Source: Pseudobdellovibrio sp.
GTDB lineage: Bacteria > Bdellovibrionota > Bdellovibrionia > Bdellovibrionales > Bdellovibrionaceae
Length of the DNA: 64,000 bases
Assembly: GCA_020696855.1 (NCBI GenBank)
Contig: JAJFMT010000008.1
Coordinates: 1-64,000, forward strand
Direction: 5' to 3'
The position numbers and the translations under genes were made by a program. Under the pieces are notes generated by a model that worked only from the letters and a program-made list of their open reading frames with translations, did no database searches and was not told where the DNA came from. Below are positions 25,667 through 34,826 of this stretch, one piece after another; position 1 is the stretch's first letter; the number at the start of each line of letters is the position of its first letter.

Positions 25667-26545
25667 ATGCTGCGCACACTGCTGTATTTTTTAGCTTTAT
25701 TCTGCCTCGCGACCTCTTCAAATTGGGCCAAACTCAATCACATGCCAGTTGAAGTTTTAGGCTTTTACCGTCTTGGTTTTGCCGCTTTGCTCTTGAGTCT
25801 TTGGATTCTGTTCATTAAGCGCATTAAGCTTCCCGCTTTTGATAAGAATATGTACTGGGTCGTCATATCCGGGCTGTTTTTCTTCATGCACTTATGGACC
25901 TTCAAATACGCCGCAAAGAATACGACAATTTCAAACGGTATGATCATCTTCTCTTCGAACCCTGTGTGGTCGTCGCTGGGCGCCGTCATTTTTTTCAAAG
26001 AAAAGTTAAGCTTCCGGCTGATTTGCTCCTACATCCTGGCGCTTATCGGCGTGTTTGTGCTGGTTTCTCCCGGGCTCAGTCTGTCGGGCCAAATGAACAT
26101 GGGAGACCTGTCTTCGCTTCTTTCTGCCATTCTTTTTGCGGCGTATATGCTGACCAGCAAGAAAGCGCGAAGGCATTATGATAACGAGCTTTATGCCTTC
26201 GGGCAGTATTTCATTTGCGCGCTGGCTTTCGGCATTTGCATTCTATTTACAGGCGCTCCCCTTACCGGTTACGAGCCGGTTTCATGGGTTGCAGTTGCGG
26301 GCCTTGTTTTACTTCCGACCTTTTTTGGCCATTTCACGATGACCTATCTTGTTCATTACATGGATCTCAGCATGATGACCTGCGGGAAACTGATTGAGCC
26401 CGTGCTGGCCAGTATTATCGCCAGCTATTTATTTAACGAAAAACTTTCTGCAACCGCACCATACGCGTTTATCTTAACCAGCAGTGCGGTATTACTCTTA
26501 TTCGGTCCGCATTTGTACCGGCAATTTTTTTCGAAAAAATCTTAA
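25667..26545 (+). CDS. EamA/DMT-superfamily transporter
   Basis: About 293 residues with ten predicted membrane helices in two EamA repeats, the drug/metabolite transporter fold. Typical features are the N-terminal FLALFCLATSSNWAKLN, FYRLGFAALLL in helix 2, and a positively charged short C-terminus. It probably exports a small metabolite; substrate unknown. The ATG at 25667 starts directly at the first membrane helix; an upstream ATG at 25610 would add a polar, unconserved stretch. Its stop codon overlaps the stop of the converging antiporter gene. Confidence 0.88.
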   Translation: MLRTLLYFLALFCLATSSNWAKLNHMPVEVLGFYRLGFAALLLSLWILFIKRIKLPAFDKNMYWVVISGLFFFMHLWTFKYAAKNTTISNGMIIFSSNPVWSSLGAVIFFKEKLSFRLICSYILALIGVFVLVSPGLSLSGQMNMGDLSSLLSAILFAAYMLTSKKARRHYDNELYAFGQYFICALAFGICILFTGAPLTGYEPVSWVAVAGLVLLPTFFGHFTMTYLVHYMDLSMMTCGKLIEPVLASIIASYLFNEKLSATAPYAFILTSSAVLLLFGPHLYRQFFSKKS

Positions 26546-26555
26546 AGCAAAAGAT
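26534..26555 (-). terminator. Terminator formed over the shared stop codons of two convergent genes
   Basis: On the minus strand ATCTT, a 7-base loop and AAGAT (26539-26555) run into six Ts (from the As at 26534-26539). The loop and second arm contain the stop codons of both the EamA gene (26543-26545) and the antiporter gene (26542-26544). Confidence 0.6.
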
Positions 26556-27816
26556 ATAAATAATACGTCAGAACAGCTACAGCCGTTGGAATCAGCGCGG
26601 CTTTTAATAGCTTCAGCGCATTGAGTGAACCCTCAAATTTAGGGCTAAGAATAGAAAATCCCGCGACGTTTGGAGCATTTGCAATGATCGTCAGCCCGCC
26701 ACCGACTAACGCGCCTGCCGTTAGCGCCCACTTTGAAACTTCACTGAGGTTCGGAACCTGTGAACCTAAATAGGTTAAGGCAGCATTGTCGGTAATCGAA
26801 GTTAAAGCTGCAGCACCGAAGAATAAAGCCGTTGCTTCAAGTTCTGCAATTAATTTTGAAACCCACCAGCCTTGCATGTTTCCGAAGATGATAAGTCCAA
26901 GCAGAAAAACCGCAACCAAAGCCGACTCGCGAAACTTCAGCTCATCCTGATGATCGCGCGTAAACTGAACGAAGACCACAAATGCGACCGTCACCGGAAT
27001 AAAATACTGAGGGTAATGAGAGAAAACGATCAGTAAAAGCAATGTCATGAAATGAGTTGCCGTTACACCGTTAGGAATGTAATAGCGGTCGTTTTCAAGC
27101 GGTATTAAGTAATCGTTTAACTTTTTACGGAAGAAAAACGTGAGTACAAAGCTGTTGAACACAACGCTTAGTAATCCCGGAATTCCTAAATTAAAAAATA
27201 CTTCTCTTAAACCCCAGGCCCACGGTCTTGCGACCATTAAAATCGGCGGCGCTGCAAAGGGAGTCATCGAACCCCCTACCGAAATATTTACAAACAAAAA
27301 GGCCAGCACCACATACAAGAAACTTTGTGGCGTCCTTTCTTTATCAACCATTCTGTACAGCAAAAGCGCGGTAATGGTCATAGCCGCCGGCTCTGTAATA
27401 AAAGAACCTAGCAGGGGCCCCACTGTCATAATCGTAAAAAACTGCGCCACCAGGGGATTAATTTTAACGAGGGAAGCCCCCTGCAGGCTGATCCAAAGCA
27501 GAACACGTCTTGTGGCGGTCACTACCGGCCGGGTTGAAGAGACCAGCATGATGCAAAAAATAAAAAGCGGTTCGGTTACATTCAGTACCCGCAGGTACTG
27601 CACAGGAGCCGCCGCGCTTTCACTGGCAGCCCAATAGCAAAGAAACACCACGCTCCAGATAATAAACACCAGCTCCACTTCGGCAAGCCAGTGCAGAATT
27701 GTATACAGAATTTTTTTTGATTCGTACTTATGCGCCAAACCGGCAAAGAAGCCGGTTGAAAAGCTGTGAAGCATGGCCGCAGCAAAAAAGAATGTGGACA
27801 GAACTTCTGTGGTCAT
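26542..27816 (-). CDS. Putative Na+/H+ antiporter (Na_H_antiport_3 type)
   Basis: Inner-membrane protein of 424 residues with about 12 hydrophobic segments. The conserved features are GPLLGSFITEPAAMT, SVGGSMTPFAAPPI and GGGLTIIANAPNVAG, which I associate with a putative sodium/proton antiporter family (IT superfamily). It lies 28 bases behind pilR on the same strand, but a functional link with pili is doubtful unless sodium drives something there. The stop shares a hairpin with the converging EamA gene. Confidence 0.83.
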   Translation of the reverse strand: MTTEVLSTFFFAAAMLHSFSTGFFAGLAHKYESKKILYTILHWLAEVELVFIIWSVVFLCYWAASESAAAPVQYLRVLNVTEPLFIFCIMLVSSTRPVVTATRRVLLWISLQGASLVKINPLVAQFFTIMTVGPLLGSFITEPAAMTITALLLYRMVDKERTPQSFLYVVLAFLFVNISVGGSMTPFAAPPILMVARPWAWGLREVFFNLGIPGLLSVVFNSFVLTFFFRKKLNDYLIPLENDRYYIPNGVTATHFMTLLLLIVFSHYPQYFIPVTVAFVVFVQFTRDHQDELKFRESALVAVFLLGLIIFGNMQGWWVSKLIAELEATALFFGAAALTSITDNAALTYLGSQVPNLSEVSKWALTAGALVGGGLTIIANAPNVAGFSILSPKFEGSLNALKLLKAALIPTAVAVLTYYLYLLL

Positions 27817-27844
27817 TCTTTTTTACCTTCCGCTGTGATTTTGA

Positions 27845-29251
27845 TTAATCCTCATCAAGCTCATCGTCGCCAACGACACCGAGATTATATTTTTCGACAC
27901 GGTAACGCATCGACCGGAAAGAAATATTTAACAGCTTCGCTGCCTTTTTCTTTACGCCGCCTGCAGTATGAATGGCTTTAATGAGAAGTTCTTTTTCAAT
28001 CTGACCCATCACCTTGTCTAAATCAAGGCCGCTGTCACCGATCTCGATCTCGTTGCTGGAAGCCATTTTGCGGCCGGAAGGCGTATTCACCATCGGCGGC
28101 AACGACTCCGGCAGAATCGTAGAACCCGACTCAAGCGCGACTGTACGTTCAATCATATTTTCCAGCTCACGAACGTTACCCGGATAGCTGTAGCCTTTTA
28201 AAATATTCATCGCCTCAGTCGAAATAGACGCGATCGATTTGTTCAGCTTTTCGTTGTACTTCGCCAAGAAGTGATTCGCTAACAACGGGATATCATCCTG
28301 ACGCTCACGCAGTGCCGGCGTCTTGATGTTGATAACATTTAAACGGTAAAACAAATCCTGTCGGAAAGTGCCTTTAGCCACCATGTCTTCAAGATTTCGG
28401 TTAGTAGCGGCGATAATCCGCACTTCCACTTTCATATCATCAGTCGCACCTACGCGGCGGATGATTCTCTCTTGAATCGCGCGCAGAAGTTTAACCTGAA
28501 TCGTCAGCGGCAATTCGCCGACCTCATCCAGAAACAGCGTTCCGTTGTCAGCCACTTCGAAAAGACCCACTTTGTCCGTGATGGCACCGGTGAAAGATCC
28601 TTTTTTGTGACCGAACATTTCTGATTCCATTAAGTTTTCAGGAATGGCACCGCAGTTAATCGTTACAAACGGTTTGTCTTTCAACGGGCCGTTATAATGA
28701 ATCGCTTTTGCCACAACTTCTTTACCGGTACCTGACTCTCCTGTGATCAAAACATTCGTAGGAGCCTGAGACACGCGCTTGATCAAATCAAAAATCGAGT
28801 GCATTGCAGGCGAATTCCCGATCATGTTCTGGAACGAGTATTCTTTTACCAGCTCTTTTTTAAGAATGCGGACTTCAGTTTCTAAATTTTTAGAACGTAA
28901 AGCATTCGCAATATTCAGGCGGACTTCGTCGATTTTGAACGGCTTTGTTACGTAATCGTAAGCACCCATCTTCATGGCATCAACGGCGCTTTCGGTTGTA
29001 CCGAATGCTGTGATGATCATAAACACGATGTCAGGGTAACTTTCTTTAACGTGTTTTAAAAGCTCAATACCGGTCATATTCGGCATTTGCATATCTGAAA
29101 TCACCATGTCGAAAGATTTTTTCGCCAGAATTTCTTTGGCTTTCAAACCATCTTCAGCAGTGGTCACTTCATAATTTTCTTTCTTTAACATGATTTCCAA
29201 AAATTCTCTTATTGAATCTTCGTCATCTACAACAAGTATGCGTGACTTCAT
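27845..29251 (-). CDS. pilR: Sigma-54 response regulator PilR
   Basis: Activator of sigma-54 promoters, in other bacteria of pilA. Order in 468 residues: receiver domain (phospho-Asp in MVISDMQMPNMTG, Lys in VTKPF), AAA+ domain with Walker A GESGTGKE, a GSFTGA loop (variant of GAFTGA that contacts sigma-54), Walker B GTLFLDEVGE, arginine fingers region, and a C-terminal Fis-type helix-turn-helix (KKKAAKLLNISFRSMRYR). pilS lies nine bases upstream. No pilA is in the window, so the target pilin gene must be elsewhere. Confidence 0.95.
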   Translation of the reverse strand: MKSRILVVDDEDSIREFLEIMLKKENYEVTTAEDGLKAKEILAKKSFDMVISDMQMPNMTGIELLKHVKESYPDIVFMIITAFGTTESAVDAMKMGAYDYVTKPFKIDEVRLNIANALRSKNLETEVRILKKELVKEYSFQNMIGNSPAMHSIFDLIKRVSQAPTNVLITGESGTGKEVVAKAIHYNGPLKDKPFVTINCGAIPENLMESEMFGHKKGSFTGAITDKVGLFEVADNGTLFLDEVGELPLTIQVKLLRAIQERIIRRVGATDDMKVEVRIIAATNRNLEDMVAKGTFRQDLFYRLNVINIKTPALRERQDDIPLLANHFLAKYNEKLNKSIASISTEAMNILKGYSYPGNVRELENMIERTVALESGSTILPESLPPMVNTPSGRKMASSNEIEIGDSGLDLDKVMGQIEKELLIKAIHTAGGVKKKAAKLLNISFRSMRYRVEKYNLGVVGDDELDED

Positions 29252-29260
29252 CGCTGCTCC

Positions 29261-30814
29261 TTAAACGTTCCTTAGAGGGAACTTAATTACAAATTCTGTT
29301 CCTACATTAATTTCACTGTTCACCGTTATTTGTGCGGAATGCATTTCTAAAATCTTGTGGGTAACGGCCAAACCCAGCCCCGTTCCTTTAACTTTCGTTG
29401 TGTGAAACGGTTCAAACATTTTTCTTTTTGTCTCTTCGCTCATTCCCGACCCTGTGTCAGAAATGCTGACTACCGCCTGCCCGCTTTGCGCTGTTAAACG
29501 GATGCGCAACTTCGGCTGAGCGGCGTCTTTCATGGCCTGAATACTGTTGATCACAATATTCAAAAACGCCTGTTTCAGTTTTTCATGAAAGCCTATAATC
29601 GAAACATCCGAAAGCTCCACTTCCCATGCAAAATCTTTTGTGATTTCCGGGTGACGTTTAACCAGAAGAATAACTTCTTCAAGATTGTCTTTCAGGTTCA
29701 TAACCGTATCGGGCTTCTTTTCGGGTTTGGCATAATCCAGAAAATCCGTAATAAGCAAATTCAGACGGTCAATTTCTTTTAAGATGATCTTCATGAGCTT
29801 TTGCTGAGTTTCATCCAGAGCGTCCTGCGAAAGCATCTGCACACTGCCACTGATCCCGGCTAACGGGTTACGGATTTCGTGAGCAATACCTGCTGCCAAT
29901 TGCCCAACGGCCGCCAGCTTTTCATTTTGCTTCTTCTGAAACTCAAGCTCACGGATTTCTGTCACATCTTTTACCAGAAACACGTTCATGGTTTCGTTTA
30001 GCTCCGAATCAAAATAGCTGGTCTCATCCAGGTGAATGACTTTCTTCTGTTCACCGGATTTGTAAGTGAAGTCCACATTTGAAAGGTTCGGGCCCACTGT
30101 TCTTTTGTATTCGCTGACAAAATCCAGCAGCTTCGCCGTATCCATATTAATGTTACCTGTGAGGTAACCGTTTTGCAGAACCGGCTGGTTGTTTTGCTGA
30201 AAGACCGCGATCCCCAGCGGGATATTTTCGATTACCGCTTTTGAGAACTCTTCCTGCGACTTCCATTTCTTTTGAGTTGTGGTCAGATCTTGCTGCAGCC
30301 CACGGAACTCAACCCGTAACTGCCGCGAAATAGCAATCACAGACAAGTAAGAAAGGTTAAACAAGGTGATCGATAAAATACTTTGAGTCGAGCCTGATAC
30401 ACTCGACGACAGATTAATAATTGATACACCGATCGAAGAAATAAAGCCAAGAATGATCAGCTTGAATAAATCCAGATCAAAGCTTGCGACAAAAAGTAAA
30501 AACAGCTGCAACACAAGAACAAAGCTTGATAAATAAGGAAAGTATTTCATGAAAAGCATCAGCACCACAAAGTCCGCCAGGTACGAGGCGAAGTTCGCTT
30601 TTTGCGCGTAGCTTTCATTGTCCATGAACAAATTAACTAAATGATGCGTAAATAAAATTCCGAAGCAGAGGTAGAACACCACAACGAAGTCGAACTGTAA
30701 GAACGGTTTCTGAATCAGAATTAAACTCTGAAACAGCATGAAGTACGTAAAAACGGTAATAATGCGCACAACCCGGCGAGAGTATAAATCACTTAAAAAG
30801 AAAAATCCCGCCAT
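29261..30814 (-). CDS. pilS: Sensor histidine kinase PilS
   Basis: Inner-membrane kinase partner of PilR. Starting at the ATG 30814 it has 517 residues: six membrane helices (to about 185), a PAS-like domain (FSKAVIENIPLGIAVF), then HisKA with the phospho-His in GIAHEIRNPLAGISG, and an ATPase domain with NIVINSIQAM, DTGSGM and GTGLGLAV. The membrane part probably senses pilin in the membrane, as in Pseudomonas PilS. The gene starts 26 bases after the pilC stop. Earlier start codons are rejected because the added sequence lies inside pilC. Confidence 0.94.
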   Translation of the reverse strand: MAGFFFLSDLYSRRVVRIITVFTYFMLFQSLILIQKPFLQFDFVVVFYLCFGILFTHHLVNLFMDNESYAQKANFASYLADFVVLMLFMKYFPYLSSFVLVLQLFLLFVASFDLDLFKLIILGFISSIGVSIINLSSSVSGSTQSILSITLFNLSYLSVIAISRQLRVEFRGLQQDLTTTQKKWKSQEEFSKAVIENIPLGIAVFQQNNQPVLQNGYLTGNINMDTAKLLDFVSEYKRTVGPNLSNVDFTYKSGEQKKVIHLDETSYFDSELNETMNVFLVKDVTEIRELEFQKKQNEKLAAVGQLAAGIAHEIRNPLAGISGSVQMLSQDALDETQQKLMKIILKEIDRLNLLITDFLDYAKPEKKPDTVMNLKDNLEEVILLVKRHPEITKDFAWEVELSDVSIIGFHEKLKQAFLNIVINSIQAMKDAAQPKLRIRLTAQSGQAVVSISDTGSGMSEETKRKMFEPFHTTKVKGTGLGLAVTHKILEMHSAQITVNSEINVGTEFVIKFPLRNV

Positions 30815-30839
30815 GGTGCTCAAGTCTTTGCTTCCCTCA

Positions 30840-32072
30840 TTAGTTTCCGATCGTATCGCCCATTGTGAAGACCGGTAAGTACATCGCAATCATAATAAAC
30901 GCGATCGACACACCCAAACCGACCATCAGAATCGGCTCAATTAACTGAGTCGCCGCCCGAACCGCGTTTTCAACTTCTTCTTCGTAGAAATCGGCCACTT
31001 TTCCTAACATGGCATCTAAAGAACCCGACTGCTCACCGATCGAAACCATTTGTCCCACCAGCATCGGCAAGTCTTTTTGCCGCGACAACGGAACGTGGAA
31101 CGGCTTACCGGAAGTAACCGCATCTTTACATTCTGTCAGAGCTTTTTCGATAACGTAGTTACCGGAAGTTTTTGCCGCGATATCGATCGCTTCTAACAGA
31201 CCGATACCCGAACCTAATAGTGTTGAAAGGGTTCGCGACATTCTGGCAACGGCTGACTTCTGAACCACGTCACCAATGACCGGCGCGCGGATTAAAAAGA
31301 CGTCTTTATCTTTTTTACCCTGCTCAGTTGTGATGTAGTAAGCCAAGCTTCCGCCTGAACCGCCGAATAAAAGGAAAAATAAATACCACTTACTTCGAAA
31401 CGCATCAGAAATACTGAGAACGAGTTCCGTCAGGTAAGGTAACTGCTTTCCTGACCCTTCGAAAATTTCTTTAAATTTCGGGATGATGAAAAGCATGATA
31501 CCGCTGATAACGAGAACCGCAACGAATACGATCACACCGGGCATAACAAGGGCGCTTTTCACCTGTTGCTTAATGCGTTCATTTTTTTCGATGTAAGTTG
31601 AAAGACGCACTAAGATGGTATCAATGATACCGGCCTCTTCGCCGGCACGGATCATATTAATATACAAAGAATCAAAAACCCGGTCATGCTGCTGCATCGA
31701 TTCTGAAAGTCTTCGCCCCATTTCGATCGAAGAGCGGATCTGAAGTAAGGCTTCTTTTAATAAGCTACTGATCTGCCCCTCAGATAAGATACGCAGGCAA
31801 TCGGCGATATTAATACCCGAATTGATCAAGGTCGAAAACTGCCGCGTGAAAAGTTTTAATTCCTTCGTGGTGATCCTGGGGGCCATGAACTTGAAGAGGG
31901 CTTCTTCCAGCTCACCGCGCTTTTTTTGGTTTCCCTGTACGAGAGTTAATTTGAGTGGAATCAGCTGCCGCGCGCGCAGCTTAATCTTTGCATCCGGTTC
32001 GTCCTTGGCGTCGAGACGCCCGGTCATGATCTTTCCGCTGATGGCACGGGCCTGGTAAATAAACGTTGCCAT
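30840..32072 (-). CDS. pilC: Type IV pilus inner-membrane platform protein PilC
   Basis: Polytopic protein that couples the pilus ATPases to pilin movement. It has two T2SSF domains: the first about 70-190 (FTRQFSTLINSGINIADCLRIL, RAGEEAGIID) and the second about 275-395 (RMSRTLSTLLGSGIGLLEAIDI, IGEQSGSLDAM), with three membrane helices. Length of 410 matches the family. It is three bases after the PilT-like gene and part of pilB-pilT-pilC-pilS-pilR. Confidence 0.97.
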   Translation of the reverse strand: MATFIYQARAISGKIMTGRLDAKDEPDAKIKLRARQLIPLKLTLVQGNQKKRGELEEALFKFMAPRITTKELKLFTRQFSTLINSGINIADCLRILSEGQISSLLKEALLQIRSSIEMGRRLSESMQQHDRVFDSLYINMIRAGEEAGIIDTILVRLSTYIEKNERIKQQVKSALVMPGVIVFVAVLVISGIMLFIIPKFKEIFEGSGKQLPYLTELVLSISDAFRSKWYLFFLLFGGSGGSLAYYITTEQGKKDKDVFLIRAPVIGDVVQKSAVARMSRTLSTLLGSGIGLLEAIDIAAKTSGNYVIEKALTECKDAVTSGKPFHVPLSRQKDLPMLVGQMVSIGEQSGSLDAMLGKVADFYEEEVENAVRAATQLIEPILMVGLGVSIAFIMIAMYLPVFTMGDTIGN

Positions 32073-32075
32073 TAA

Positions 32076-33095
32076 CTACAGCCCCATTTTTTTCAGCATT
32101 TGATCCAACGAATCCGGATCATCAGCAGCTTCAAAAGCTGACTGGACGTCGATTTTACGTCGAATTAGTTTTTGCACCAGCGATTGGTTCAACGACTGAT
32201 AGCTGTCTTTGAACTCGTCCATAAAATTAAGCTTAAAATAAGAATTTGAAGTTAAGTGCTGGCGAAGCAGATCTTTTTGATTCTGCTTGATAACTAAAAT
32301 TTCACTGCACGGATAATACTGACTGCCCACCAGCTTTTGAACTACAACACCGTTTAACACATTGAAAAGGCGCATGTTGGTATTCACATCAAGATCCGAA
32401 ACAAATTTATTAAAAACTGTCCTGACCGAATTAATACTCAGGCTCAGAAGCACGGATTGGCCCTGTTCAGCCATTTCAATCCACTTCTTCCAGTTTTTTA
32501 CAGAATTTAAATCAACAACGACGCGCTCTACCCCTTCATACAAAGGATGAGTAGCATCAAAATCTATTGTCTCAGTTCCTAACTGCACGGCAGATTCTAA
32601 CTGATCCCAGTCAGAGCTTCTGACGGCTGAATGAACACCGACAAGACGCAGTTTGCTTTTTTGCTCACTGCTGACGATTTCTTGCATTAAAGAGGTTTTT
32701 CCCTGACGTCGCTCTCCGCCGACAATGAAAATTCCGTGATCTTTTTTAATCGCTTCCCAGAATAGCGGGTTTTCAATGTGCGACTGCACTTCTTCTTTAG
32801 CCTTTATCAAACTTAAATGAGCGCGGAAGCAGTCTTTTTTTTCTGTAAAAGAAAACTTCCATTTATATTTCGGCGTTTCCAGAATTCCGACAATGTAACC
32901 TTTAGTTTCAAGCTGAACTTTTTCGTTCCCTTGAAGGCAAAGCTCTTTTAAGTCTTCCCACTCATCAATGGTTAAGACATCACCTTTAACTTCTGTCCAA
33001 TCCAAACCGGATTTAGCCAGAACACGGTGATTTAAAATAAAAGAAATCTGATGACCATTTTTGAGTGCAGACTGGTCAAGCAGCTTTTCTATCAT
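32076..33095 (-). CDS. PilT-like retraction ATPase with degenerate catalytic motifs
   Basis: It lies where pilT is usually found, between pilB and pilC, and overlaps pilB by four bases (ATGA). The 339-residue length is like PilT. Walker A is present though unusual (G127ERRQGKT134). LNGVVVQKLV matches the PilT LRGVISQRL block, and the C-terminus (KIDVQSAFEAADDPDSLDQML) matches PilT tails. But the Asp box, Walker B (PilT GEMRD; here VVVDLNS) and His box (TLHTN; here SLSIN) are lost. It may bind ATP without hydrolysis and act as a regulatory or structural partner of PilB or of another PilT. A remote P-loop relation cannot be excluded. Confidence 0.78.
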   Translation of the reverse strand: MIEKLLDQSALKNGHQISFILNHRVLAKSGLDWTEVKGDVLTIDEWEDLKELCLQGNEKVQLETKGYIVGILETPKYKWKFSFTEKKDCFRAHLSLIKAKEEVQSHIENPLFWEAIKKDHGIFIVGGERRQGKTSLMQEIVSSEQKSKLRLVGVHSAVRSSDWDQLESAVQLGTETIDFDATHPLYEGVERVVVDLNSVKNWKKWIEMAEQGQSVLLSLSINSVRTVFNKFVSDLDVNTNMRLFNVLNGVVVQKLVGSQYYPCSEILVIKQNQKDLLRQHLTSNSYFKLNFMDEFKDSYQSLNQSLVQKLIRRKIDVQSAFEAADDPDSLDQMLKKMGL

Positions 33096-34786
33096 GATTC
33101 GTCCTTAATAGATGAGTTAATAACTTCTTCAATTGATGTAATACCACGTGCCAGTTTCAACAAAGCACTTCGACGTAAAGTTCTCATACCCAAGTTTCGG
33201 GAGATGTTGCGGAGCTCATTACCCTGTGCTCCGCGCAGAATTGTTTCTTTGATCTGTTCATTCATCGGCATCAGCTCGTAAATGGCCATACGGCCGCGGA
33301 TGCCGGTGTTGTTGCAGGCATTGCAGCCTTTTGCTTTGAACAAATTGTATTTTGATAATTCGTCCATGCCTACACCGAGGTTCAGCAAGGTTTGATCAGG
33401 AACTTTGATCGGCTCTTTGCAAGATTCACAAAGACGGCCCATAAGACGTTGTGCGACGACCAAACTGATTGTCGAACAAATCAGATACGAAGGAATACCC
33501 ATTTCAATCAAACGTGTAATCGTCGTCGCGGCATCATTCGTGTGAAGCGTGCTGACGACCATGTGACCTGTTGATGCGGCTTTAAACGCGATCTCGGCCG
33601 TCTCTAAGTCACGCACCTCCCCCACCATAATAATGTCGGGATCCTGACGAAGAAACGCGCGAAGTGCCGCAGAGAATGTAAGATCGATTTCAGGATTCAC
33701 CTGAACCTGATTAATCCCTTCAAGATTGAACTCGATTGGATCTTCAGCGGTACTGATATTAACATTTAAACGGTTAAGCTCGGCCAGCGCAGAGTAGATA
33801 GTCGTGGTTTTACCCGAACCCGTCGGCCCTGTGATCAAAACCATTCCTTGCGGTAAATTGATAGCCTCTTTGAACATCTGAAGATCGTCTTCTTCGAAAC
33901 CGAGCTTCGTCATATCGAGCTGTAAGTTCGTCTTATCCAAAAGACGCATGACGATCTTTTCGCCCCACATCGTCGGAATTGAATTCACACGAAAATCCAT
34001 CTCGCGGTTTTCTTTACTGAGGACAATCTTTAAACGGCCGTCCTGCGGGCGGCGTTTCTCGGCGATGTCCATCTTCGACATGATCTTAATGCGAGAACAG
34101 ATTGCAGGACCGGATGTTAGCGGCGGTGCTGCGGCTTCAATTAAGTTACCATCCACGCGGAAACGTACGCGGAATTTTTTTTCATAAATTTCAAAGTGAA
34201 TATCTGACGCCCGTCTTCGGATCGCTTCAAGCAAGATACCATTCACGAATTTTACAACCGGCGCATCATCGGCATTGGCACCTACGTCGACTGTCGACGT
34301 CTGCCCCATGATGAGCTCTTCTTCAGACTGCTCACCTTTTTGGATCAGCTCATCAGTTGAGAAAGAATAATATTTTGCAATGGCCGCCAAAATCGAAGAT
34401 TCGGTCGCAACAACAGGCTGAATTTTACATTTACTGATGTAGCGTAGATCATCACGAACCTGAAGACTGCTCGGATCTGCGAAGGCAACAACCATTGTTG
34501 TGCCCGCTTTCGAAAGCGGAATCACACAGTGCTTTTCGCAAAAGTCACGCGTCACAATAGACGCAACAGCCTGATCGACAGCAAAATTAGAAACATCTAC
34601 ACCCGGAAGCGCGAACTGTTTTTCAAGCGCGCGCAGAATTTGCGCGTCACGCAGAATACCCATCGACACCAAAGTGGGGCCTAGCCTTGCTTTCGTTCGT
34701 TGGCATTCACCAAGTGCTGCCTGCAATTGATCCGGCCTTAAAAGACCCTGCTTTACTAATATTTCACCCAGTTTGTTCGCCTGCAT
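33092..34786 (-). CDS. pilB: Type IV pilus assembly ATPase PilB
   Basis: Hexameric ATPase that drives pilus extension. The 564-residue protein has an N-terminal GspE/MshE-N domain (LGEILVKQGLLRPDQLQAAL, a possible c-di-GMP-binding type), then the motor domain with Walker A GPTGSGKTTT, Asp box, Walker B IMVGEVRD, His box STLHTNDA, and a zinc tetra-cysteine motif (CESC ... CNAC). The start is preceded by only a short gap, with no strong ribosome site seen. First gene of the pil run. Confidence 0.97.
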   Translation of the reverse strand: MQANKLGEILVKQGLLRPDQLQAALGECQRTKARLGPTLVSMGILRDAQILRALEKQFALPGVDVSNFAVDQAVASIVTRDFCEKHCVIPLSKAGTTMVVAFADPSSLQVRDDLRYISKCKIQPVVATESSILAAIAKYYSFSTDELIQKGEQSEEELIMGQTSTVDVGANADDAPVVKFVNGILLEAIRRRASDIHFEIYEKKFRVRFRVDGNLIEAAAPPLTSGPAICSRIKIMSKMDIAEKRRPQDGRLKIVLSKENREMDFRVNSIPTMWGEKIVMRLLDKTNLQLDMTKLGFEEDDLQMFKEAINLPQGMVLITGPTGSGKTTTIYSALAELNRLNVNISTAEDPIEFNLEGINQVQVNPEIDLTFSAALRAFLRQDPDIIMVGEVRDLETAEIAFKAASTGHMVVSTLHTNDAATTITRLIEMGIPSYLICSTISLVVAQRLMGRLCESCKEPIKVPDQTLLNLGVGMDELSKYNLFKAKGCNACNNTGIRGRMAIYELMPMNEQIKETILRGAQGNELRNISRNLGMRTLRRSALLKLARGITSIEEVINSSIKDES

Positions 34787-34826
34787 GAGAACATTTTAAA
34801 GACTGTGACGTTTTTTGTAACTGGAC

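Noticed and set aside
27140-27637. 165-codon plus-strand reading frame opposite the antiporter gene
   Set aside because: Antisense to a membrane-protein gene; its composition mirrors the hydrophobic codons of the true gene.
29261-30889. Earlier start for pilS within pilC
   Set aside because: The extra 25 residues are translated from pilC codons in another frame and precede the first membrane helix with no family sequence.
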